Of a DNA stretch of 8,264 nt, positions 1-6,067 are shown one piece after another. The stretch is from M2408 sp046303515 (GTDB taxonomy: Bacteria; Bacteroidota; Bacteroidia; Flavobacteriales_D; Crocinitomicaceae), in assembly GCA_046303515.1 (NCBI GenBank), contig JBKCGI010000125.1, positions 1-8,264 on the forward strand, written 5' to 3'. The first letter of the stretch is position 1; every line of letters starts with the position of its first letter. The notes beneath the pieces are model-generated. The model saw only the letters and a program-made list of their open reading frames with translations, made no database searches and had not been told where the DNA came from. The translations under genes were made by a program, and so were the position numbers.

Positions 1-531
1 TCCAGCGAAATCAGCCACTTCAAAATGGTAATATTTAATTTCAGACAAATTGATTGAAGTCAAACTTTGCATGGCCGCAACTGCTTTTGGTCCTTGAATT
101 GCTAATAAAGAATAATCGTCTGACAAATTGCGCATTTCTACTCCCATATCGTTGTGAGAAGAAATCCAATTCCAATCTTTTTCAATGTTAGAAGCGTTAA
201 CAACCAATAAATATTGCTCTTCTTTCATTCTGTAAACAATCAAATCATCTACAATTCCACCTTTACCGTTCGGTAAACAAGAATATTGAGCACGACCGAT
301 TGTTAAAGTTGAAGCATCATTTGTTGTTACTTTTTGAATCAAATCCAAAGCTTTTGGTCCAGTTAACAAAAATTCACCCATGTGGGAAACGTCAAAAACC
401 CCAACTCCATTTCTTACTGTTTCGTGTTCTGCGTTTACTCCCTCATATTGAACTGGCATGTTATAACCTGCAAAAGGAACCATTTTAGCCCCAAGAGCAA
501 CATGAACATCTGTTAAAGCTGTGTTTTTCAT
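1..531 (-). CDS. gcvT: Aminomethyltransferase (glycine cleavage system T-protein), N-terminal part
   Basis: Cytosolic enzyme that takes the aminomethyl group from the lipoyl arm of the H-protein and passes the one-carbon unit to tetrahydrofolate, releasing ammonia. The visible 177 residues start MKNTALTDVHVALGAKMVPF and show the family's folate-binding hallmarks in order: MVPFAGYNMPVQY (17-29), GVFDVSHMGE (44-53), GGIVDDL (91-97, containing the conserved catalytic/folate-contacting Asp) and LAIQGPKA (143-150). The family is usually about 360 residues, so roughly half is present; the 3' end lies left of the window and the frame is open to base 1. The ATG at 529-531 fits the family N-terminus and lies about 25 bp downstream of a good -7 promoter box. 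No H-protein or P-protein gene is visible. Identification is based on extended motif agreement along the whole visible part and is very secure. Confidence 0.96.
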   Translation of the reverse strand, partial: MKNTALTDVHVALGAKMVPFAGYNMPVQYEGVNAEHETVRNGVGVFDVSHMGEFLLTGPKALDLIQKVTTNDASTLTIGRAQYSCLPNGKGGIVDDLIVYRMKEEQYLLVVNASNIEKDWNWISSHNDMGVEMRNLSDDYSLLAIQGPKAVAAMQSLTSINLSEIKYYHFEVADFAG

Positions 532-555
532 TGAAATTGAATTTTATAATTTTTG

Positions 556-583
556 CAAACTTACATAAATTTTTTCGTTCAAA
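556..583 (-). promoter_or_regulatory. Bacteroidota-type promoter for gcvT
   Basis: On the minus strand TAAGTTTG (563 to 556) matches the TAnnTTTG -7 consensus exactly. A TTTG (583 to 580) lies 16 bp upstream as the -33 element, slightly shorter than the usual 17-23 bp. Transcription would begin near 549, giving an AT-rich leader of about 18 bases with no Shine-Dalgarno sequence. The position directly before the gcvT start supports it; the start site itself is inferred. Confidence 0.6.
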
Positions 584-665
584 ATTCATACAGAATAAAT
601 GAAAAAATTATATGATAAGTTCCCTCTTACATTTGAAATAGTTTTAAAGTGGAAATGCTTTGGAA

Positions 666-2594
666 TTATCTTACTAATTGAATGTTTCCGTGACCTGATT
701 GAACTTGTCCTGTAAATAAATCCTTGTATGAATATTTATAGAAATAAACTCCAGGAGTCAAATCCGTACCATTTTGTTTCCCATCCCATTTCACTTTTTG
801 TTTTGAAACGGTATAAACTTGTTCCCCCCAACGATTGTAAATCTCAAAATTGAAATCAACTATCCAATCAAAACTATTGGAATATATCAATTCGTAAAAT
901 TCATTGATATTATCTTGATTTGGTGAGAAAATATTTGGAATAGTTACAACTGTCTGGCAAATTGAAAAAATTTCAATGGTATCAGAACTTGAGCAAATCA
1001 TATTTGGTTCCGTAATCTTTACATAATAAATTCCAGGGTCATTTATGGCAATTTGTCGAATAGAATCACCAGTAGACCATTCATAAAAAGAACCAGGATT
1101 TAAAGCGTCAAGGGTAAATGAAACTTCTTCCAAACAAACAGTGATTTGTTCTGAAAGAAAAGGCTTATCAGGAGCTTCTAAGACAGTTAATTCCAAACTA
1201 TCCTTCAAACTTTCACCTTCAATTGCAAAATCAATAAAGTACGTACCTGCTTGAGAAATGGTTATAACTGAATCATTTTGATTGAATGGAGTTGAAAAAT
1301 CAACATTATTCCAATTTGCCAAAACAGTCCCATCTTCATACGTCCATTTGTAACTCGTCAAATTATCTTCATAAAAAGAAATTACAGCATTTTCGCCATC
1401 ACAAATTGTTGTGTCTTTACAAAAGTTGAATATAGTTATCGTATCCCGATTGACACATGAATTTACAGGCTCAGTTATTCTTACAAAATATGTACCTGGC
1501 TGCGAAGCTTGAATTGTTTGACTTGTTTGACCTGTTGACCACAAATATGCACTTCCATTATTCAAAGCATTCAAAGGAAAATTATTCTGATTTTCGAAAC
1601 AAGTAATTGCATATTTATTTGCAAAAGGTTTATTTGGAATTGGAACTTCAGAAACAACAATACTATCATGAATCGCTTGATTATTGATCTCAACATCAAG
1701 GTAATATGTTCCAAATTGTGTAGTGTAAAAAACAGAATCATCCAAATTAAATGGATCTGTAAAATCGAGTGCATTCCAATTTTTAATCACCGTTCCATCT
1801 TCATAAGTCCAAGTATAACTCGTCAAATTTGGATCATAAAAACTTACTTGTGCTGTATCTCCCTCGCAAACATAGACATCTTCTAAATCAATCGTATATT
1901 TTGGGAAGCAAATTTGCTGCAAATTAGAAACTCCTCCAGTTGAGGCTGTAAAACCCCATTTGATAATATTTTCCCCATTAAAAACAGTATTAATCAAATC
2001 ACTTTGTCGAGTAAATCTCAAAACACCGTCAAAATACATAGTGATTGTTTGATTTACAGCATCCCAAACGATTCGTGCAACATGATATCCACCATCTTCT
2101 ACATTTCCAGAGTTAGGTCTTAATGGAACAGCACTCACAGCGGGATTTACGTAATCAGAATTAAAATACATTGCAGTATGATCAGCAGGAATGTCATTCA
2201 CACCTTCATTGGCATTCTCCCAAGTGTCAAATTCTATAGCAACTGAGGGAACAATTCCTGAAAAGCCCAACCATCTTCCAAACATTCCGATACTGTCAGA
2301 ATTCATACCACGCATCACAAAAGCAAAACCATCCGCTCCCCACTGGTCATTTGAGCCGAGTGTCATACAAAATGAGGCATCGAAACTATAATTGAGATTA
2401 ATTGCTTTATTGTCCCAAACTGCACCTCCTTGATTTTGGATATTATCAGTTAAAGTAAAACAGGAATCTATTTCTCCACAAACTACATTATTGATATTTG
2501 AAACACCATAGGTATTACCAATAATTTCGTATCCAAATTGAGCGTTTATATTATTGAATATCAACAATATAAGTAAGTTTAATATTTTTTTCAT
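666..2594 (-). CDS. Secreted L-type lectin surface protein with duplicated Ig-like unit and type IX secretion tail
   Basis: Predicted cell-surface or extracellular carbohydrate-binding protein of 642 residues. Order of parts: signal peptide (1-18, hydrophobic core LNLLILLIF, then NAQF); legume/L-type lectin domain (about 28-228) with WGADGFAFVMRG (85-96, D88 at the usual sugar-contact position), SVAIEFDTWEN (117-127, metal-site acidic residues E121 and D123), a following ADHT (137-140), and WGFTASTGG (213-221); two copies of a 155-residue unit (243-392 and 398-546); and a gliding-motility-associated C-terminal domain (about 552-642) with IPNIFSPNQDNINEFY, YNRWGE, WDGK, GVYFYKY and a terminal GNIQLVR. 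Such tails direct proteins through the type IX secretion system and are not cleaved like type A tails in every case. Ligand is unknown; adhesion or glycan capture is inferred. The gene has its own -7 box and no obvious 3' hairpin. Confidence 0.9.
   Translation of the reverse strand: MKKILNLLILLIFNNINAQFGYEIIGNTYGVSNINNVVCGEIDSCFTLTDNIQNQGGAVWDNKAINLNYSFDASFCMTLGSNDQWGADGFAFVMRGMNSDSIGMFGRWLGFSGIVPSVAIEFDTWENANEGVNDIPADHTAMYFNSDYVNPAVSAVPLRPNSGNVEDGGYHVARIVWDAVNQTITMYFDGVLRFTRQSDLINTVFNGENIIKWGFTASTGGVSNLQQICFPKYTIDLEDVYVCEGDTAQVSFYDPNLTSYTWTYEDGTVIKNWNALDFTDPFNLDDSVFYTTQFGTYYLDVEINNQAIHDSIVVSEVPIPNKPFANKYAITCFENQNNFPLNALNNGSAYLWSTGQTSQTIQASQPGTYFVRITEPVNSCVNRDTITIFNFCKDTTICDGENAVISFYEDNLTSYKWTYEDGTVLANWNNVDFSTPFNQNDSVITISQAGTYFIDFAIEGESLKDSLELTVLEAPDKPFLSEQITVCLEEVSFTLDALNPGSFYEWSTGDSIRQIAINDPGIYYVKITEPNMICSSSDTIEIFSICQTVVTIPNIFSPNQDNINEFYELIYSNSFDWIVDFNFEIYNRWGEQVYTVSKQKVKWDGKQNGTDLTPGVYFYKYSYKDLFTGQVQSGHGNIQLVR
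957..1403 (-). repeat. Second copy of the 155-residue internal unit (residues 398-546)
   Basis: Encodes the copy nearer the C-terminus. It matches the other copy in order and spacing: SFYEDNLTSYKWTYEDG here versus SFYDPNLTSYTWTYEDG there, then the GTYF and YEWSTG segments. Cysteines 398, 487, 534 and 546 correspond to 243, 332, 380 and 392. Each unit looks like two Ig-like/PKD-like beta domains. The DNA copies are still alike in places, for example CATCTTCATA at 1331 and 1796, 465 bp apart. Confidence 0.85.
1419..1868 (-). repeat. First copy of the 155-residue internal unit (residues 243-392)
   Basis: Encodes the copy following the lectin domain. It begins with VCEGDTAQVSFYDPNLTSY and ends at DTITIFNFC. 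The offset to the second copy is 155 residues over the first two cysteines and 154 over the last two, so one residue was gained or lost since duplication. The GTYYLDV and GTYFVRIT strands are typical ends of Ig-like domains in Bacteroidota surface proteins. Confidence 0.85.
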
Positions 2595-2610
2595 ATTAGT
2601 TTTGAGTCCA

Positions 2611-2618
2611 CAAATTTA
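2611..2618 (-). promoter_or_regulatory. Candidate -7 box for the lectin gene
   Basis: Minus-strand TAAATTTG is an exact TAnnTTTG match 17 bp before the ATG, implying a start near 2604 and a leader of about 10 bases. No TTG sits at the expected -33 distance; a palindrome occupies that place instead (2626-2647). The missing -33 element may mean dependence on an activator or another sigma factor, but this is inference. Confidence 0.45.
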
Positions 2619-2625
2619 ATAATTA

Positions 2626-2647
2626 AAAACGACTAAATCGTTTTAGT
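2626..2647. promoter_or_regulatory. Overlapping palindromes in the divergent spacer, possible operator
   Basis: Two overlapping inverted repeats share bases. AAAACGA (2626-2632) pairs with TCGTTTT (2638-2644) around CTAAA, and ACTAAA (2632-2637) pairs with TTTAGT (2642-2647) around TCGT. They sit about 32-53 bp upstream of the lectin ATG and about 100 bp upstream of the DUF5916 start. The position over the lectin -33 region fits an operator, but palindromes of this size also arise by chance in AT-rich DNA. No known regulator motif was recognised. Confidence 0.3.
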
Positions 2648-2747
2648 GTGTATAATTATTTATTAACATTAAGGCTATTTAAAAGCATATCAAACCGTTC
2701 ATAAATATTTTTATCGTGAAATAAAACTTGTTTTTAATTTTACATTC

Positions 2748-5171
2748 GTGAAAGCATGTTTATCAATATTTTTCCTGACTCTTGGAGTTTTTGCCATTTC
2801 TCAAAATAAGCAAATTAAAGCCATTCGTATCAACGAAAAAATTAAGATGGATGGAAATTTAGATGAAAAAAGCTGGAAATCAGCTCCTAAAGCGGTCGAT
2901 TTTCTAGAACGAAATCCAACAGAAGGAAAAAAAGCACAATATCCTTCTGAAGTTTCTATTTTATATGATGATTATGCTATTTATGTTGGAGCCATGTTGT
3001 ATGACGACCATCCTGATAGTATTTTAAAACAATTGGGGGAGCGTGACGATGATTTAAATGCAGATAATTTCCTTATTTCTTTTGATACGTATAATCAAAA
3101 GTTAGATGCCTTTGTTTTTGGAGTTTCAGCGTCAGGAGTTCAAACTGACTACCGCTACTCCGACTTTTCCTTTAATGCAGTTTGGCATTCACACGTAAAA
3201 ATATTACCAAACGGTTGGTCGGTAGAAATGGAAATTCCCTTTTCTGCATTGCGCTTTCCCAATGGAGATTCTCTGACTTGGAAAATCCAAATAGAACGAG
3301 AAATTCGAAGAACTAGAAGTCAATTACAATGGTCCATGGTCTCGAAAGATTTGTCTAATGTGATTAATTATTGGGGAGATTTAACTGGACTGAAAGACAT
3401 CAAAAACCCAATCAGACTTCAGTTTTTCCCTTACCTTTCTGGAAATTTCCAACAAAAAGGAAAGGAAAGTTCGTATGGATATGGTGGTGGAGCTGATCTA
3501 AAATATGGTTTAAGTGAGGCATTCACTTTGGACATGACCTTATTGCCTGATTTTAGTCAAGTTCGATCAGATAATGTCGTAAAAAACCTCTCTGCTTTTG
3601 AACAAATTTTTGAAGAACAACGTCCTTTTTTTCAAGAAGGAATTGATTTATTTACTCGTGGAAATTTATTCTACACAAGAAGAATTGGTGGTAGACCAAA
3701 TAGATATTATAATGTCTATTCAGAAATTGGTGAAAATGAAGAAGTAAGCTCCAACCCTGGGGAAGCTAGGTTAATTAACGTAAGTAAAATATCTGGACGA
3801 TCTGAAAAAGGGACGGGTATTGGCTTTCTAAATGCCCTAACAGATGAATCTTTTGCTACGATTCGCGATACAATAACAGGACAAGAACGCCTTTACAGAA
3901 CAAATCCAGTTGTGAACTATAACATTTTCACTATTGACCAAAATTTAAAAAACAACAGTTCATTCTTTTTAACAACTTTAAATACAACACGATTTAATGG
4001 CTTTAGCGATGCAAATGCAAGCGGAGGAGGTTTGAATTTAGTAAACAAAAAAAATTCGTATTCTTTTAATGCTAATTTCAAAATTACACAAGTAGAGGAT
4101 ACGATAAGAGGCGAAAATTTATTGAATTATAATAAACTAAATGACGGAATCAACTACTTTGTACAATTTGCTAAAATCAAAGGAGCAATTAGAGCTAGTA
4201 TATCCTCAGACAATATCTCCTCAAACTATAACCCTAATGATTTAGGTGTATTTTTTCAAACAAATTATAGATTTCACAAGGCAGCAGTTAGTTTTAATAA
4301 ATTTAATCCTTTTTGGAAATTAAATCAATTACGCGCAACATTCAATTATCAAATGGATCAAAATTACACTACAAATCAGATTTTGAGACATGAAATATCT
4401 GTAAATAGTTTTACAACAATACGTAAAAACTTTCACTCTGTATTTTTTGATTTAAATTCTCAACTTGGCGATGGTATCGATTTATTTGAATCAAGAGTGC
4501 CTGGTAAAATATTCATCAATCCGGGATATTTTTTTGTTGGCGGAGGTGTTTCCAGCGATTACAGACGTAAATTCGCTTTAGACATGAATGGAGGAGCTGG
4601 ATATGGTGAAAAATATTATGGACCAAGCTGGTATAAAGAATTAAGAGTTGCTCCAATTATTCGATTTACTGATAAATTTACCTTAAGACCATCAACATAC
4701 ATACTTAATCACGATGGAGGAGTTGGATTTGGTGGATACGACGATTTGGGAAATCCAATATATGGAAGAAGAGATATTTTCACTTTAGAAAACATAATTT
4801 CAGCCAAATATTTATTCAAAAACAACCTTTCGTTAACATTGAGAGTAAGACATTATTGGTCAAATGGAGTTTATAGATATCATGCTGATTTAGGTGATGA
4901 TGGAATATTAATACGCAACGATGCCATTACTACAAATACAAACTTTAACTTCAACGCATTTAATACAGACCTCGTATTTGCATGGCAAGTTGCTCCTGGA
5001 AGTTTCTTGAATGTGGTGTATAAAAGTGCTTTAATAAGTGATCAACAGGAGGTTGCCAAATCTTATTTTAAGAACATCAATTCAACTTTTAAAGACAATC
5101 CTTTAAATACCTTAACAATGAAGTTTATCTACTTCTTTGACGTTGCTTCTTTAAAACGCAAAAAGTATTAA
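2748..5171 (+). CDS. DUF5916 outer-membrane protein with N-terminal CBM9-like domain
   Basis: Protein of 807 residues, probably an outer-membrane beta-barrel with a periplasmic or surface carbohydrate-binding-like domain; its biochemical role is not established for the family. A signal peptide (1-18, ending FAISQN) is followed by a family-9 carbohydrate-binding-like domain (about 25-215) with IKMDGNLDEKSW (32-43), IPFSALRF (163-170) and the WKIQIER strand (178-184). The DUF5916 hallmark runs from LLPDFSQVRSD (265-275) through NLSAFEQIFEEQRPFFQEGI (280-299) to LFYTRRIGG (307-315). The remainder alternates aromatic and polar residues as barrel strands do and ends in FIYFFDVASLKRKKY. The start is GTG: it is the only sensible start after an in-frame stop at 2670 and it gives a clean signal peptide; the ATG at 2756 is out of frame. 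No convincing promoter was found; TAATTTTA at 2735-2742 would leave almost no leader. The stop codon shares bases with the convergent gene. Confidence 0.9.
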   Translation: MKACLSIFFLTLGVFAISQNKQIKAIRINEKIKMDGNLDEKSWKSAPKAVDFLERNPTEGKKAQYPSEVSILYDDYAIYVGAMLYDDHPDSILKQLGERDDDLNADNFLISFDTYNQKLDAFVFGVSASGVQTDYRYSDFSFNAVWHSHVKILPNGWSVEMEIPFSALRFPNGDSLTWKIQIEREIRRTRSQLQWSMVSKDLSNVINYWGDLTGLKDIKNPIRLQFFPYLSGNFQQKGKESSYGYGGGADLKYGLSEAFTLDMTLLPDFSQVRSDNVVKNLSAFEQIFEEQRPFFQEGIDLFTRGNLFYTRRIGGRPNRYYNVYSEIGENEEVSSNPGEARLINVSKISGRSEKGTGIGFLNALTDESFATIRDTITGQERLYRTNPVVNYNIFTIDQNLKNNSSFFLTTLNTTRFNGFSDANASGGGLNLVNKKNSYSFNANFKITQVEDTIRGENLLNYNKLNDGINYFVQFAKIKGAIRASISSDNISSNYNPNDLGVFFQTNYRFHKAAVSFNKFNPFWKLNQLRATFNYQMDQNYTTNQILRHEISVNSFTTIRKNFHSVFFDLNSQLGDGIDLFESRVPGKIFINPGYFFVGGGVSSDYRRKFALDMNGGAGYGEKYYGPSWYKELRVAPIIRFTDKFTLRPSTYILNHDGGVGFGGYDDLGNPIYGRRDIFTLENIISAKYLFKNNLSLTLRVRHYWSNGVYRYHADLGDDGILIRNDAITTNTNFNFNAFNTDLVFAWQVAPGSFLNVVYKSALISDQQEVAKSYFKNINSTFKDNPLNTLTMKFIYFFDVASLKRKKY

Positions 5172-5509
5172 TCTTCAATATCATTTAAGTGCAGCAGAAT
5201 TAAAATTCGGTGAGCAATTGGGGAAATGAAAATAGCTACAGTTGTTAAAAATGCAATTCCACTAAATAAAGCATAAAAAGAAGAAAACATTTTAGCTGTA
5301 TCAGTTTCTAATCTATTCACCGGCCCCATGCCTGTTAAGATCATTGACGCGTTGTAAAAGCTATCTATCCATGATAAATCTGCCAAATAATGATAACCAA
5401 AAATTCCAATGGCTAAAGAAATGATAATCAAAATAGAACAAAAAATCAAATACTTGACTAATCTTCTTGCAAATTTCTTCTTTGAAATTAATTTTTTCTG
5501 TTGCAACAT
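5168..5509 (-). CDS. Small two-helix membrane protein resembling a potassium-channel pore
   Basis: Protein of 113 residues in the inner membrane. A basic N-terminus (KKLISKKKFARR, 5-16) precedes a first membrane helix (about 17-38), a re-entrant-like loop WIDSFYNASMILTGMGPVN (47-65) and a second membrane helix (about 77-97), then a short charged tail ending LNDIED. The helix-loop-helix order and the phrase DSFYNASMILTGMGP resemble the pore module of two-helix ion channels, where the filter is usually TVGYGD. Here the filter position reads T59-G60-M61-G62-P63, so potassium selectivity is doubtful. I believe similar small proteins exist in other bacteria, but transport has not been shown as far as I know. 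The ATG is 8 bp downstream of a terminator T-tract, so its transcription depends on readthrough or on a promoter overlapping that hairpin. A candidate lies at 5549-5578. Function is unassigned; the membrane topology is well supported. Confidence 0.8.
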   Translation of the reverse strand: MLQQKKLISKKKFARRLVKYLIFCSILIIISLAIGIFGYHYLADLSWIDSFYNASMILTGMGPVNRLETDTAKMFSSFYALFSGIAFLTTVAIFISPIAHRILILLHLNDIED

Positions 5510-5517
5510 AATAGCAT

Positions 5518-5549
5518 AAAAAAAGGCCCCCTAATAACTAGGAGACCTT
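5518..5549 (-). terminator. Rho-independent terminator of the four-cysteine protein gene
   Basis: In minus-strand RNA, AAGGUCUCCUA (5549 to 5539) pairs with UAGGGGGCCUU (5533 to 5523) over 11 pairs including two G-U wobbles, around the 5-base loop GUUAU. It is followed by seven U (to 5518). The two mismatches appear only when the hairpin is read on the plus strand, so direction is clear. It lies 22 bp after the stop codon of the 100-residue gene and 8 bp before the ATG of the next one. Confidence 0.88.
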
Positions 5550-5578
5550 AAAATTAAGTTTTTTTTGTATATTACAAA
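5549..5578 (-). promoter_or_regulatory. Weak candidate promoter for the channel-like gene
   Basis: Minus-strand TTTG (5578 to 5575) is followed after 18 bp by TAATTTTA (5556 to 5549), a TAnnTTTG match except for the final G. Transcription would begin inside the terminator hairpin, near 5542, so its RNA could not form the full stem. This offers a way to express the downstream gene despite the terminator. The mismatch falls on a conserved base, so confidence is low. Confidence 0.25.
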
Positions 5579-5874
5579 CACTCAACAGTTAAAACTTCAT
5601 CACCACAAAGTGTAACTCTTGCAATTGGTGCTAATTTTACATAAGGTGCGATATTTGCGCTAACTTTAGGTAAAATATCAACTTGTGTCCAAGCACTAGT
5701 TGTTGCTGGTCCTGATGCACATCCACCCAAATTTGTAACTTGGTAGTTATAAGCACCATTTTCCTCAATACAACCTGCGTCTTTTGCTGCTTTTCTAGCA
5801 ACAGTTTCAACATTTTGTCCAAATACTAAGCCCATTCCAAGAACGAACATACTTGATAAAATAACTTTTTTCAT
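5572..5874 (-). CDS. Small exported four-cysteine protein, function unknown
   Basis: Protein of 100 residues that I do not recognise. The first 19 or so residues (MKKVILSSMFVLGMGLVFG) are a clear signal peptide, leaving a mature part of about 80 residues with no membrane segment, so it should be periplasmic or secreted; no type IX secretion tail is visible. The mature part has four cysteines (C35, C52, C90, C99), an even number compatible with two disulfides. It also has a short Gly/Ala/Ser/Thr-rich stretch GGCASGPATTSAW (50-62) and a final VTLCGDEVLTVECL. The gene is flanked by a near-ideal promoter and a strong terminator, so it is probably a monocistronic, well-expressed unit. The ATG at 5872-5874 is about 28 bp downstream of the -7 box and starts exactly at the signal peptide. 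The signal peptide and complete expression signals make it a real gene despite its size. Confidence 0.82.
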   Translation of the reverse strand: MKKVILSSMFVLGMGLVFGQNVETVARKAAKDAGCIEENGAYNYQVTNLGGCASGPATTSAWTQVDILPKVSANIAPYVKLAPIARVTLCGDEVLTVECL

Positions 5875-5901
5875 TTTAGATTTTTTTGATTAAATGTGGT
5901 G

Positions 5902-5933
5902 CAAAATTACTACCATAATTTCAATTAAACAAA
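5902..5933 (-). promoter_or_regulatory. Strong Bacteroidota promoter for the four-cysteine protein gene
   Basis: Minus-strand TTTG (5933 to 5930) and TAATTTTG (5909 to 5902) match both consensus elements exactly with a 20-bp spacer. The start of transcription would be near 5895, giving an A/T-only style leader of about 20 bases, typical of highly translated genes in this phylum. It is the best promoter in the window. Confidence 0.75.
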
Positions 5934-5975
5934 TTAATCGATAAAAATATTGATTTAATCTATGGTATTTAATAT

Positions 5976-5994
5976 TTTAACAAATTGTGTTAAA
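5976..5994. promoter_or_regulatory. 19-bp palindrome upstream of the persulfide dioxygenase gene, possible operator
   Basis: TTTAACA (5976-5982) and TGTTAAA (5988-5994) are perfect inverted arms around AATTG. The centre is about 70 bp before the inferred transcription start of the plus-strand sulfur gene and about 90 bp upstream of the opposite gene's start. That is a position used by activators, but no regulator family was recognised and chance is possible in such AT-rich DNA. Confidence 0.35.
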
Positions 5995-6040
5995 TTTAAA
6001 AAACTGTTAGACTAGCCAGATTTATTTCCCTTTTTTTGTT

Positions 6041-6048
6041 TAATTTTG
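6041..6048 (+). promoter_or_regulatory. -7 box for the CstB-like gene
   Basis: TAATTTTG matches TAnnTTTG exactly, 19 bp before the ATG. Transcription would begin near 6055 with a leader of about 13 bases and no Shine-Dalgarno sequence. No TTG lies at the -33 distance (about 6013-6022 reads TAGCCAGATT), so an activator may be needed. Confidence 0.55.
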
Positions 6049-6067
6049 TATAACTAATATTGCATAA

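Noticed and set aside
300..488. 62-codon plus-strand open frame
   Set aside because: It lies antisense inside gcvT, whose translation matches its family throughout; the antisense product has no recognisable features.
1571..1886. Overlapping small open frames on both strands (67 and 72 codons), and another at 2191-2391
   Set aside because: All fall within the lectin gene, which explains the region fully with a signal peptide, domains and a secretion tail.
2756..2758. ATG as alternative start for the DUF5916 gene
   Set aside because: It is out of frame with the 807-codon reading frame.
666..5171. The lectin and DUF5916 genes as a polysaccharide utilisation locus
   Set aside because: No SusC/SusD pair, glycoside hydrolase or matching regulator is present, and the genes are divergent.
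5515..5517. Upstream ATG as alternative start for the channel-like gene
   Set aside because: It is out of frame with the 113-codon gene.
5637..5822. 61-codon minus-strand frame inside the four-cysteine gene
   Set aside because: The other frame has a signal peptide, promoter and terminator at the right places; this one has none of them.
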